DNA of 64,000 nt from Pseudoxanthomonas kalamensis DSM 18571. Lineage in GTDB: Bacteria > Pseudomonadota > Gammaproteobacteria > Xanthomonadales > Xanthomonadaceae. The position numbers and the translations under genes are program-made. Below the pieces are notes generated by a model. The model ran no database searches, had not been told where the DNA came from, and saw nothing but the letters and a program-made list of their open reading frames with translations. Of the stretch, positions 7,350-15,659 are shown piece after piece; the first letter of the stretch is position 1; each line of letters starts with the position of its first letter. The stretch lies in the NCBI RefSeq assembly GCF_010211745.1, contig NZ_PDWQ01000007.1, positions 1-64,000 of the forward strand. The letters are read 5' to 3'.

Positions 7350-8236
7350 AGTGGCAATACTTCATTGGCCACGCCGTATTCATTGGCTCGGCGCTCATCA
7401 CCATCGTCATTGTTCTTGCACTCAAGATAATGCGCGAGCGGCAGCAACGGCGTTCGCCACTACACGGCAGACAAATCGGGAATGTACCTGGGCAACAGAT
7501 ACAGGATCGCATCAACAAGGCCGGCGATGAGGCCGGTTTCGGCGTTGATGTCATGATCCTCGCCTTGCCCATGCTGTTCCTGATCTGGGCCACGATGCGA
7601 ATCGACTGGACACAAGTTCGATTCGGCACGAGTGAATTGATCTTCCTCGTTGGGTGGGTGTTTTTCTTCGGATACGGCTTCTGGAAATACCAGCGTCACT
7701 CCAGACGCAGAGAACAGGCACGCGATGGCCTGCTGGCCGAACGCGTCACCGGCATGCAGCTCAATCGCCTATTCGCGCATGGATGCATCGTGATGCACGA
7801 CCTCCCTTGCGGCGAGTTCAACATCGACCATGTCGTAATTGCCCCGCGCGGCGTGTATGCGGTGGAAACGAAGTCCTTCCGCAAGCCAAAGAACTTGCCA
7901 GCCGGCACGCCGGCCAAGGTCGAGTTCGATGGGGACACATTGAAGTTCAGCGACTTCACTAGCCGGAAACCGATTGAGCAATCCCGGCGCCAGGCCAGAT
8001 ACCTTTCCAGCTTCCTGCGTGAAAGCCTGGGCGAGGCCATCCATGTCGTGCCGGCATTGGCTCTGCCTGGCTGGTGGGTCGGAAAAACGGAGTCAGGCAA
8101 GGCCTCCGACATGTTCGTCTTCACCCCGATGGGCCGTGGCTGCGAATGGTTCACCTATGGAGAAGAATGCATTCCTGCTGCAAAGCGCCATCTGATCTCG
8201 CAAGCATTGGCCACCAAATACCCTGCTGCCACCTGA
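7346..8236 (+). CDS. Membrane-anchored NERD-domain protein
   Basis: A 296-residue protein. Membrane segments are visible at about residues 7-27 and in a pair near 66-84 and 94-112. A cytoplasmic NERD (nuclease-related) domain follows, from about 125 to 240 (CGEFNIDHVVIAPRGVYAVETKS). That block resembles the NERD core, with D, E and K at the positions expected for an Mrr/PD-ExK-like fold. NERD proteins are poorly understood; DNA processing is inferred from the fold. The start codon overlaps the stop of the MmeI-like gene (ATGA), so translation is probably coupled and the two products may act together in defence. It ends just before the convergent small genes behind icmF. Confidence 0.8.
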   Translation: MKWQYFIGHAVFIGSALITIVIVLALKIMRERQQRRSPLHGRQIGNVPGQQIQDRINKAGDEAGFGVDVMILALPMLFLIWATMRIDWTQVRFGTSELIFLVGWVFFFGYGFWKYQRHSRRREQARDGLLAERVTGMQLNRLFAHGCIVMHDLPCGEFNIDHVVIAPRGVYAVETKSFRKPKNLPAGTPAKVEFDGDTLKFSDFTSRKPIEQSRRQARYLSSFLRESLGEAIHVVPALALPGWWVGKTESGKASDMFVFTPMGRGCEWFTYGEECIPAAKRHLISQALATKYPAAT

Positions 8237-8249
8237 GACAGCCCAGCAA

Positions 8250-8429
8250 CTACAATCGGCAATCCCGATAAATCGTCGGCTCCGGCATGGGAGCCGTCGG
8301 GCACAACGCTTCCACTGTCTCCATCAAGTCCAGCCATGCGGCAATGGCATCGCCTTCGGGCACGGCGCGATACGGCGGCCCCGCCTCGGCCACCAGCAAC
8401 GGTCCACGATCACTCACCAGACGCTCCAT
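8250..8429 (-). CDS. Small hypothetical protein, 59 residues
   Basis: A 59-residue protein beginning MERLVSDRGPLLVAEAGPPY and containing a DAIAAWLDLMETVEALCP helix. The family is not recognised. It overlaps the preceding 41-residue gene by 20 bases in another frame, and that gene abuts icmF, so all three are probably co-transcribed. Acidic and aromatic residues are evenly spread and the sequence reads as a real protein rather than a shadow. The two small frames could instead be one gene split by a frameshift. Either way no function can be given. Confidence 0.55.
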   Translation of the reverse strand: MERLVSDRGPLLVAEAGPPYRAVPEGDAIAAWLDLMETVEALCPTAPMPEPTIYRDCRL

Positions 8430-8535
8430 CGTCTTGTCCGTTGACGAGTTCATCCAGCAATGCCTCGCGCTCGAAAAGTGCAAAGGCGAACGCCATCAAT
8501 GCTTCCCGAATCTGATCTGCAAGCTTCGGCATCAT
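8410..8535 (-). CDS. Small hypothetical protein, 41 residues
   Basis: The ATG at 8535 follows the icmF stop codon with no intervening base (TAGATGATG), which suggests translational coupling. The 41 residues (MMPKLADQIREALMAFAFAL, then FEREALLDELV...) look like one amphipathic helix with an acidic tail. It overlaps the 59-residue gene downstream by 20 bases. I do not recognise the family. The immediate junction argues that it is a genuine member of the icmF transcript, perhaps a small partner or chaperone of the mutase, but that is inference only. Confidence 0.5.
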   Translation of the reverse strand: MMPKLADQIREALMAFAFALFEREALLDELVNGQDDGASGE

Positions 8536-11500
8536 CTACATGTTGCGGCGATATTCCCCACCCACGTCATACAACGCATGGCTGATCTGCCCCAGGCTAT
8601 GCGTCTTGACCGCTTCCACCAGCGCCTCGAACACGTTGCCCCGCCGCCGCGCCGTGTCCTGAAGATACGCCAGCCCGTGGCCGTCGTGCACCTCTCCCTC
8701 GACTGTGGCGTCCTCGACCACGTGGCCGTGGCCGGTTTCCCCCTCCGGCGCCAGCCGGTTGCGTAGCGACTGCCAGCCGCGCACGTTGGCGATCTGCTGG
8801 GCCTTTTCCGCCTGCGTGCTGCGGATCAGCTCGATCTCGGTGGCGATCTCGCCGCCGTGCTCGCGCGGCAGGAAGGTATTGACCCCCACCAGCGGCAGGC
8901 TGCCGTCGTGCTTCTTGTGCTCGTAGTACAGGCTCTCTTCCTGGATCTTGCCGCGCTGGTACATGGTGTCCATGGCCCCCAGCACCCCGCCGCGCTCGCT
9001 GATGGCCTCGAACTCCTTGTACACCGCCTCTTCGACGATATCGGTCAACTGCTCGACGATGAAGCTGCCCTGCCAGGGATTCTCGTTGAAGTTCAGCCCC
9101 AGCTCCTTGTTGATGATCATCTGGATGGCCACCGCACGGCGCACCGATTCCTCGGTGGGGGTGGTGATGGCCTCGTCGTAGGCGTTGGTGTGCAGGCTGT
9201 TGCAGTTGTCGAACAGCGCGTACAACGCCTGCAGCGTGGTGCGGATGTCGTTGAACTGGATTTCCTGCGCGTGCAGGCTGCGGCCGCTGGTCTGGATGTG
9301 GTACTTGAGCATCTGGCTGCGGGCGCTGGCGCCGTAGCGTTCGCGCATGGCGCGCGCCCAGATGCGCCGCGCGACCCGGCCGATCACCGTGTATTCCGGG
9401 TCCATGCCGTTGCTGAAGAAGAACGACAGGTTGGGCGCGAAGTCGTCGATCTTCATCCCGCGCGCCAGGTAGTACTCGACGATGGTGAAGCCGTTGGACA
9501 GGGTGAAGGCCAACTGGCTGATCGGGTTGGCCCCGGCCTCGGCGATGTGGTAGCCGCTGATGCTGACCGAGTAGAAGTTGCGCACGCCGTGGTCGACGAA
9601 GTACTGCTGGATGTCGCCCATCATGCGCAGGGCGAACTCGGTGCTGAAGATGCAGGTGTTCTGCGCCTGGTCTTCCTTGAGAATGTCCGCCTGCACGGTG
9701 CCGCGCACGCTGGCCAGGGTCTGGGCCTTGATCCGGGCGTAGGTGTCGGCATCGACCAGTTGCTCGCCGGTCATGCCCAGCAGGGCCAGGCCAAGGCCAT
9801 CGTTGCCGGGCGGCAATTCACCGTGGTATTGCGGACGCTCGCGGCCGGCGAAGAATTTTTCGATCTTCGCTTGCGCCTCGGCCCAGCGCGCGTCGTCTTC
9901 CTTCAGGTATTTCTCCACCTGCTGGTCGATGGCGGTGTTCATGAACATCGCCAGGATCATCGGCGCCGGGCCGTTGATGGTCATCGACACGCTGGTGGTC
10001 GGCGCGCACAGGTCGAAGCCGGAGTACAGCTTCTTCATGTCGTCCAAGGTGGGGATATTGACCCCGGAGTTGCCGATCTTGCCGTAGATGTCCGGGCGCG
10101 GCGCCGGGTCTTCGCCGTACAGGGTGACGCTGTCGAAGGCGGTGGACAGGCGCACGGCCGGCTGCCCGGCGCTGAGGTAATGGAAGCGGCGGTTGGTGCG
10201 CTCCGGCGTGCCTTCGCCGGCGAACATGCGGATGGGGTCTTCGCCGGTGCGGCGATACGGATACACGCCGCCGGTGTACGGGTAGCTGCCGGGCAGGTTT
10301 TCCTTCTGCAGGAAGTGCAGCAGTTCGCCCCAGCCGGCATACGGCGGCGGCGCGATCTTGGGGATCTGCTGCTGGCTGAGCGAGGTGGTGTAGTTGTCGA
10401 TGCGGATGGCCTTGCCGCGCACCTGGTATTGGTTGACCGGGTCGGTCACCGCCTGCCGCCGCGCCGGCCATTCGCGCAGCAGCTTGAGCGCATCGGACGA
10501 CAGCGACTGGATGGCGTCGTTGTAGCGCTGGCGCAGGGTCAGCAGGCTGCGGTCGGCCTGTAGTGCGGGCCCAGGCCCGCCGTCGACCACCTCATTCGCA
10601 CCTGCATGGCGGGCCGGGGCCCGCCCTACGATGTCTTGCGAGGGAAGCAGGGCTTCCGGTGGGTACAGCTCCAGCGCTTTCGGCAGAGCCGGGTCGTCCA
10701 ATTCCTTCAGCGCCTGCCAGCAGTGCTGGGCGCAGCTGGCGACTTCGGCTTCGCTGTCGATGCGGCGATTGATGCCGCGGCCCTGTTCGGCGATCTCGGC
10801 CAGGTAGCGCACCCGGCTGCCGGGGATCAGCACGGTGGCGCGCGGTTCCTTCAGCGTGGTGTCGATGGCCGGATGAAAGTCGCAGCGCGCCGTTCCCGTC
10901 CCGGCAGGAGCGGCGTGAGCCGCGAGGCTTTCATCTCCTGCGACCACCGTGGTTCCGCTGGTCGCGGCTGGCGCCGCTCCTACAACATGCAGCTTCTGGC
11001 GCAGCAGGCGGCACAGGCTGGCGAACATCCAGCTGACGCCGGGGTCGTTGAACTGGCTGGCGATGGTCGGATAGACCGGGATGTCGTCGTCGCTGGCCTG
11101 GAAGGCGTTGCGGTTGCGCTTCCACTGCTTGCGCACGTCGCGCAGGGCGTCCTCGGCGCCGCGGCGATCGTACTTGTTCAGCACCACAAGCTCTGCGAAG
11201 TCGAGCATGTCGATCTTCTCCAGCTGGCTGGCCGCGCCGTAGTCGCTGGTCATCACGTAGATGGGGAAATCGACCAGGTCGACGATCTCCGAATCGCTCT
11301 GGCCGATGCCGGCAGTCTCGACGATGACCAGATCGAAGCCCAGCGATTTCAGCAGGCCGATGCAGTCGCGCAGCACCGCGTTGGTGGCCACGTTCTGCCG
11401 GCGCGTGGCCATCGAGCGCATGTACACGCGATGGCTGCGCAGCGAGTTCATGCGGATGCGGTCGCCGAGCAGCGCACCGCCGCTGCGGCGGCGGGTCGGG

Positions 11501-12255
11501 TCGACCGAGACCACCGCGATGCGCATGGCCGGGAAGCTGGACAGGAAGCGGTTGAGCAGTTCGTCGGTGACGCTGGACTTGCCGGCGCCACCGGTGCCGG
11601 TCAGGCCGACCACCGGGGTCTTGCCGGCGGCCAGTTGCCATTGCTTGCGCAGGCGCGACAGTTCCGCTTCGGAAAGCTGTCCGTCCTCGATGGCGGATAT
11701 CGCCTGGCCGATGGCGATCTCGTCGTCGATGCGGGGAACTTCGTCGGCGAGAGATAAGGAAGAAGAAAGGTGGCGGGCCTGGGCCCGCCCTATGGCATCG
11801 CGCGAGGCGGATGCGCGCGCGACCACGTCTTCGATCATTTCCACCAGCCCCAGCTTCATGCCGTCGTCGGGGTGGTAGATGCGCTCGACGCCGTAGTCCT
11901 GCAGCTCGCGGATCTCTTCCGGGGTGATGGTGCCGCCGCCGCCGCCGAACACGCGCACATGCGGCGCGCCCTTCTCCTTCAGCATGTCGACCATGTACTT
12001 GAAGTACTCGACGTGCCCGCCCTGGTAGGACGACAGCGCGATGGCGTCGGCGTCTTCCTGCAACGCCGCGCGGACCACGTCCTCGACGCTGCGGTTGTGG
12101 CCCAGGTGGATGACTTCCGCGCCCTGGGCCTGGATCAGCCGGCGCATGATGTTGATCGCCGCGTCGTGACCGTCGAACAGGCTGGCCGCAGTGACGAATC
12201 GCAGCGGCGTTGCGGCGTGCTGCCGCGCCGGGGCCGTGTCGGCCTGCATGACCAT
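8536..12255 (-). CDS. icmF: Fused isobutyryl-CoA mutase IcmF (B12-dependent)
   Basis: A 1239-residue protein with the IcmF domain order. An N-terminal B12-binding domain (about 15-150; DGHD and SYQGGH) is followed by a MeaB-like G-protein chaperone (about 200-420; Walker [24 protein letters not shown]) and a C-terminal acyl-CoA mutase barrel (about 580-1239). Family enzymes interconvert isobutyryl-CoA and n-butyryl-CoA, or related branched acyl-CoAs, by an adenosylcobalamin radical mechanism; the G domain protects and reloads cofactor. The ATG at 12255 has GGGAGG upstream. Three REP-derived stretches are translated in frame at linkers (about 155-162, 424-451 and 543-566), so the protein is longer than the roughly 1090 residues typical of the family. 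The downstream small genes and the nearby leucine and isovaleryl-CoA dehydrogenases support a branched-chain role. Confidence 0.93.
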   Translation of the reverse strand: MVMQADTAPARQHAATPLRFVTAASLFDGHDAAINIMRRLIQAQGAEVIHLGHNRSVEDVVRAALQEDADAIALSSYQGGHVEYFKYMVDMLKEKGAPHVRVFGGGGGTITPEEIRELQDYGVERIYHPDDGMKLGLVEMIEDVVARASASRDAIGRAQARHLSSSLSLADEVPRIDDEIAIGQAISAIEDGQLSEAELSRLRKQWQLAAGKTPVVGLTGTGGAGKSSVTDELLNRFLSSFPAMRIAVVSVDPTRRRSGGALLGDRIRMNSLRSHRVYMRSMATRRQNVATNAVLRDCIGLLKSLGFDLVIVETAGIGQSDSEIVDLVDFPIYVMTSDYGAASQLEKIDMLDFAELVVLNKYDRRGAEDALRDVRKQWKRNRNAFQASDDDIPVYPTIASQFNDPGVSWMFASLCRLLRQKLHVVGAAPAATSGTTVVAGDESLAAHAAPAGTGTARCDFHPAIDTTLKEPRATVLIPGSRVRYLAEIAEQGRGINRRIDSEAEVASCAQHCWQALKELDDPALPKALELYPPEALLPSQDIVGRAPARHAGANEVVDGGPGPALQADRSLLTLRQRYNDAIQSLSSDALKLLREWPARRQAVTDPVNQYQVRGKAIRIDNYTTSLSQQQIPKIAPPPYAGWGELLHFLQKENLPGSYPYTGGVYPYRRTGEDPIRMFAGEGTPERTNRRFHYLSAGQPAVRLSTAFDSVTLYGEDPAPRPDIYGKIGNSGVNIPTLDDMKKLYSGFDLCAPTTSVSMTINGPAPMILAMFMNTAIDQQVEKYLKEDDARWAEAQAKIEKFFAGRERPQYHGELPPGNDGLGLALLGMTGEQLVDADTYARIKAQTLASVRGTVQADILKEDQAQNTCIFSTEFALRMMGDIQQYFVDHGVRNFYSVSISGYHIAEAGANPISQLAFTLSNGFTIVEYYLARGMKIDDFAPNLSFFFSNGMDPEYTVIGRVARRIWARAMRERYGASARSQMLKYHIQTSGRSLHAQEIQFNDIRTTLQALYALFDNCNSLHTNAYDEAITTPTEESVRRAVAIQMIINKELGLNFNENPWQGSFIVEQLTDIVEEAVYKEFEAISERGGVLGAMDTMYQRGKIQEESLYYEHKKHDGSLPLVGVNTFLPREHGGEIATEIELIRSTQAEKAQQIANVRGWQSLRNRLAPEGETGHGHVVEDATVEGEVHDGHGLAYLQDTARRRGNVFEALVEAVKTHSLGQISHALYDVGGEYRRNM
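10560..10629. repeat. In-frame inverted pair of GTAG REP units in icmF
   Basis: GTAGTGCGGGCCCAGGCCCG at 10560 on the plus strand and GTAGGGCGGGCCCCGGCCCG on the minus strand ending at 10608. Two GTAG-headed palindromes in tail-to-tail orientation are translated within IcmF at a linker just before the mutase barrel. Confidence 0.85.
10903..10985. repeat. In-frame REP hairpin in icmF
   Basis: Left arm CAGGAGCGGCGTGAGCCGCG and right arm CGCGGCTGGCGCCGCTCCTA, of the same type as 6966-7027. It encodes an Ala/Thr/Gly-rich insert between the G-protein domain and the following linker. Confidence 0.85.
11771..11793. repeat. In-frame single REP unit in icmF
   Basis: TGGCGGGCCTGGGCCCGCCC followed by TAT: one palindrome, in reverse orientation with an ATAG head. 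It is translated as IGRAQARH in the linker between the B12-binding and G-protein domains. Confidence 0.75.
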
Positions 12256-12316
12256 TGCAATCCTCCCGTTGCAATTCCGGTCACGATTGTAGCGGCCGGG
12301 CCGTGATCGTGCGGTC

Positions 12317-12345
12317 TTGCACCCGCGCGCGGCGATTGCTTTAGA
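12317..12345 (+). promoter_or_regulatory. Candidate sigma-70 promoter for the leucine dehydrogenase gene
   Basis: TTGCAC at 12317-12322, a 17-bp spacer, then TTTAGA at 12340-12345, about 125 bases before the start codon. Confidence 0.4.
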
Positions 12346-12470
12346 CTAGGCCCGCGCGACGTGACCGCCGCACCACGGCAACGTCGCTTTTTTCTTTTCC
12401 ATCAGCCGGTTAGGTAAAGTTCTGCCACTTCGTGCCGCCATCGATGCGGCGCAGAATCGGAGCCACCCCC

Positions 12471-13571
12471 ATGATCTTCGACACCCTGGCGACCTCGGGA
12501 CACGAGCATGTCGTGTTCTGCCACAACCCCGACATCGGCCTGAAGGCCATCATCGCGATCCACAGCACGGTGCTGGGCCCGGCGCTGGGCGGCGTGCGCA
12601 TGCGCCCCTACGCCAGCGAGGAGGACGCGCTGCGCGACGCGCTGCGGCTGAGCCGCACGATGACCTACAAGAACGCGCTGGCGGGGCTGAACGTCGGCGG
12701 CGGCAAGGCGGTGATCATCGGCGACCCGCAGCAGGACAAGACCGAGGCGCTGTTCCGCGGCTTCGGCCGTTACGTCGATTCGCTGGCCGGGCGCTACATC
12801 ACCGCCGAGGATGTCGGCACCGACGTCGCCGACATGGAACACGTCTATCGCGAAACCGAATACGTGGTCGGCGTGCACCAGGTGCATGGCGGCTCCGGCG
12901 ACCCGGCGCCGTTCACCGCCTACGGTGCGATGCAGGGCCTGATGGCCGCGCTGAACCGCAAGTTCGGCAACGAGGACCTGGACCAGCGCAGCATCGCCGT
13001 GCAAGGCTTGGGCCACATCGGCATGGAATTCGCCAAGTTGATCGGCGAGCGCGGCGCCAAGCTGATCGTCTCCGATCTTGACCCCGAGCGGGTCGAGCGC
13101 GCGGTGGAGGAATTCGGCGCCGAGGCGGCCAAGCCCGACGACATCTACGACGCCAATGTCGACGTGTTCGCACCGTGCGCGTTCGAATACGCGATCAACG
13201 AACAGACCCTGCCGCGGCTGAAGGCCAAGGTGATCTGCGGCACCGCCAACAACCAGATGTCGCACGCCACCGGCATCGAGGCGGCCAAGCGCGGCATCCT
13301 GTACGCGCCGGACTACGCGATCAACGCCGGCGGGGTGATGAACGTCTCGCTGGAGATCGACGGCTACAACCGCGAGCGCGCGATGCGGCTGATGCGCAAC
13401 ATCTACCACACGGCCAACGAAATCTTCGACCTGGCCGAGCGCGAGGACATCGCGCCGCAGTACGCCGCCGACCGCCTGGCCGAGGCGCGGATCGCGTCGA
13501 TCGGCAAGCTGAAGCTGCCGCTGGGCCGCACCGCCCCGCGCTTCGTCGGCCACCTGCGCGGCGCGCACTGA
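12471..13571 (+). CDS. Leucine (branched-chain amino acid) dehydrogenase
   Basis: A 366-residue member of the Glu/Leu/Phe/Val dehydrogenase family. It has the N-terminal signature GPALGGVRM and the lysine pair TYK (K67) and LNVGGGK (K79) used in substrate binding and catalysis. A Rossmann domain with GLGHIG (about 180) and a CGTANNQ segment follows. It deaminates Leu, Ile and Val with NAD+ to their 2-oxo acids; the length matches leucine dehydrogenases. The ATG at 12471 gives the family N-terminus (MIFDTLATSGHE), although an upstream ATG is in frame. Divergent from icmF and followed by isovaleryl-CoA dehydrogenase, it plausibly feeds leucine breakdown or branched fatty-acid primer supply. Confidence 0.9.
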   Translation: MIFDTLATSGHEHVVFCHNPDIGLKAIIAIHSTVLGPALGGVRMRPYASEEDALRDALRLSRTMTYKNALAGLNVGGGKAVIIGDPQQDKTEALFRGFGRYVDSLAGRYITAEDVGTDVADMEHVYRETEYVVGVHQVHGGSGDPAPFTAYGAMQGLMAALNRKFGNEDLDQRSIAVQGLGHIGMEFAKLIGERGAKLIVSDLDPERVERAVEEFGAEAAKPDDIYDANVDVFAPCAFEYAINEQTLPRLKAKVICGTANNQMSHATGIEAAKRGILYAPDYAINAGGVMNVSLEIDGYNRERAMRLMRNIYHTANEIFDLAEREDIAPQYAADRLAEARIASIGKLKLPLGRTAPRFVGHLRGAH

Positions 13572-13683
13572 GCGATTCGTACGCAGCAGCGGCGGATTTT
13601 CCCGCCGCGCAACACGGAATGACGGAGTTTTCCGGTAGAGTCCGTGTCCGATAGTTTCAGAAGATACGGACCAAGGGGACAGG

Positions 13684-14841
13684 ATGCGGGCTTTCGCCAT
13701 CAACGAGGACACCGACGCGCTGCGCGAGGCGGTGCGCCGTTTCGCCGACACCGAAATCGCCCCGCGCGCCGCGCAGATCGACCACGACAACGCCTTTCCG
13801 CAGGACCTGTGGCCCAAGCTGGGCGAGATGGGCCTGCTGGGCATCACCCTGCCCGGCGAGTACGGCGGCAGCGAGATGGGCTACCTGGCCCATCTGGTGG
13901 CGATGGAGGAGATTTCCCGCGCCTCCGGTTCGGTCGGCCTGAGCTACGGCGCGCATTCCAACCTGTGCGTGTCCAACCTGTACCTCAACGGCAACCCCGA
14001 GCAGCGCCGCAAATACCTGCCGCGACTGTGCAGCGGCGAATGGAAGGGTGCGCTGGCGATGAGCGAACCGGGCGCCGGTTCGGACGTGGTCGGGTCGATG
14101 ACTTGTCGCGCCGAGCTCCGCGACGGCGTCTGGATCGCCAACGGCAACAAGATGTGGATCACCAACGGCCCCGAGGCCGACGTGCTGATCGTCTACATGC
14201 GCACCGCCGGCCGCGACGCCGGCAGCCGCTGCATGACCGCCTTCATCGTCGAGAAGGGCATGCCGGGATTTTCCACCGCGCAGAAACTGGACAAGCTGGG
14301 CATGCGCGGCAGCAACACCTGCGAGCTGGTGTTCGAGGATTGCGCGATCCCGGCCGAAAACGTGCTGGGCGAAGTCAACCAGGGCGTGCGCGTGCTGATG
14401 GGCGGCCTGAACACCGAGCGCCTGGTGCTGAGCGGCGGCCCGCTGGGGCTGATGCAGGCGGCGCTGGACATCGCCCTGCCCTATGTGCGCGAACGCCGCC
14501 AGTTCGACGCGCCGATCGGCAGCTTCGGCATCATGCAGGCCAAGCTGGCCGACATGTACACCGCGCTGCAGTCCAGCCGCGCCTTCGCCTACCAGGTGGC
14601 GCGCGATTTCGACGCCGGCCGCCATTCGCGCACCGACGCCGCGGCCTGCCTGCTGCATGCCTCGGAAGCGGCGGTGCAGGTGGCGCTGGAAGCGATCCAG
14701 GCGCTGGGTGGCAACGGCTACATCAACGAATTCGCCACCGGCCGGCTGCTGCGCGACGCCAAGCTGTACGCGATCGGCGCCGGCACCAACGAGATCCGGC
14801 GCATGCTGATCGGCCGCGAACTGTTCGCCGAACGCGACTGA
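13684..14841 (+). CDS. Isovaleryl-CoA dehydrogenase
   Basis: A 385-residue acyl-CoA dehydrogenase. It shows the two family signatures, [13 protein letters not shown] (about 122-134) and [20 protein letters not shown] near the C-terminus. It carries Glu in [14 protein letters not shown], the position of the catalytic base in isovaleryl-CoA dehydrogenases (other acyl-CoA dehydrogenases place it elsewhere). It oxidises isovaleryl-CoA to 3-methylcrotonyl-CoA with FAD and electron-transfer flavoprotein. The ATG at 13684 has AAGGGGACAGG upstream. It lies 112 bases after leucine dehydrogenase on the same strand, consistent with leucine catabolism. The rest of the liu/mcc genes are not in this window. 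Confidence 0.9.
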   Translation: MRAFAINEDTDALREAVRRFADTEIAPRAAQIDHDNAFPQDLWPKLGEMGLLGITLPGEYGGSEMGYLAHLVAMEEISRASGSVGLSYGAHSNLCVSNLYLNGNPEQRRKYLPRLCSGEWKGALAMSEPGAGSDVVGSMTCRAELRDGVWIANGNKMWITNGPEADVLIVYMRTAGRDAGSRCMTAFIVEKGMPGFSTAQKLDKLGMRGSNTCELVFEDCAIPAENVLGEVNQGVRVLMGGLNTERLVLSGGPLGLMQAALDIALPYVRERRQFDAPIGSFGIMQAKLADMYTALQSSRAFAYQVARDFDAGRHSRTDAAACLLHASEAAVQVALEAIQALGGNGYINEFATGRLLRDAKLYAIGAGTNEIRRMLIGRELFAERD

Positions 14842-14848
14842 TCCGCGA

Positions 14849-15616
14849 CTAGCCCAGCTCCGGCCACGACGAGGCATCCAGGGTTTCGCGGTAGGCATGC
14901 CAGGCCGAATAGGCCAGCCACGGCATGATGACGACCAGCCCCAGCAGGGCGGTGGCGAAGCCCAGCACGGTCAGCGCCAGCAACAGCAGGCCCCACAGCG
15001 CCATCACCCCCTTGTTGCGCAGCACCGCGTTCACGCTGGAGACGCCGGCGGTGACCATGTCGACGTCGCGGTCGGCGATCATCGGCAGCGAAAACGCGGA
15101 AATGGCGAAGGTCAGCCAGGCGAACACCGCGCCGATCGCCGAACCGATGGCCAGGTATTCCCACAACGCGCTTGCGCCTTCCCCGTCCAGCGGGAAGAAG
15201 GCGCTGAGCATCATGCCCGCCCGCGCCCACAACAGGATGATCACCCCCTGCCCGAGCGCGAAGATGCCGGCCTGGCCGACCACCCGGCAGGCCAGCACGA
15301 AGGAATCGCGCAGCTTCGGCGTGCGCCCGCGCTCCAGTCCGCGGCTGACGCAGTACAGCCCCACGCACAGCAGCGGCGCCACGAACACGAATCCCGACAG
15401 CAGGGTGGCGAGCAGGGCGAAGCGGCCCATCTTCCAGCCCAGCCACGAGATCGCCAGGCTCAGCAGCGCGATCACCACCCCGAACAGCAGCGACAGGCCC
15501 GGCGCACGCCGGTAATCGCGCCATCCGGCCACCAGCCAACGCCACGGCGCATCGAACCGTAACCGCGCGCACGGCACCACGAAGGGACGCGTTTCGTCCC
15601 CGGTTCCTGTCGTCAC
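14849..15616 (-). CDS. DUF2189 integral membrane protein
   Basis: A 255-residue inner-membrane protein with about six hydrophobic segments. A conserved DUF2189-type start (LRFDAPWRWLVAGWRDYRRA) is followed by GLSLLFGVVIALLSLAISW and later FSLPMIADRDVDMVTAG, a typical family block. The function of the family is unknown. The GTG at 15616 follows GGAGG by 6 bases and is preferred over an upstream in-frame ATG. It converges on the isovaleryl-CoA dehydrogenase gene with only 7 bases between them and no visible terminator. It lies 43 bases downstream of the autotransporter gene on the same strand. Confidence 0.8.
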   Translation of the reverse strand: MTTGTGDETRPFVVPCARLRFDAPWRWLVAGWRDYRRAPGLSLLFGVVIALLSLAISWLGWKMGRFALLATLLSGFVFVAPLLCVGLYCVSRGLERGRTPKLRDSFVLACRVVGQAGIFALGQGVIILLWARAGMMLSAFFPLDGEGASALWEYLAIGSAIGAVFAWLTFAISAFSLPMIADRDVDMVTAGVSSVNAVLRNKGVMALWGLLLLALTVLGFATALLGLVVIMPWLAYSAWHAYRETLDASSWPELG

Positions 15617-15659
15617 CCTGTCCCTCCCGCGTATCGAATACCTGCCTGCGCCGCCTCCG

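Noticed and set aside
8857-10563. 568-codon plus-strand open frame opposite icmF
   Set aside because: Composition typical of antisense GC frames; IcmF motifs are intact on the minus strand.
12256-12470. Cobalamin riboswitch upstream of icmF
   Set aside because: No B12-box or long structured leader is visible in the short region before the minus-strand icmF start.
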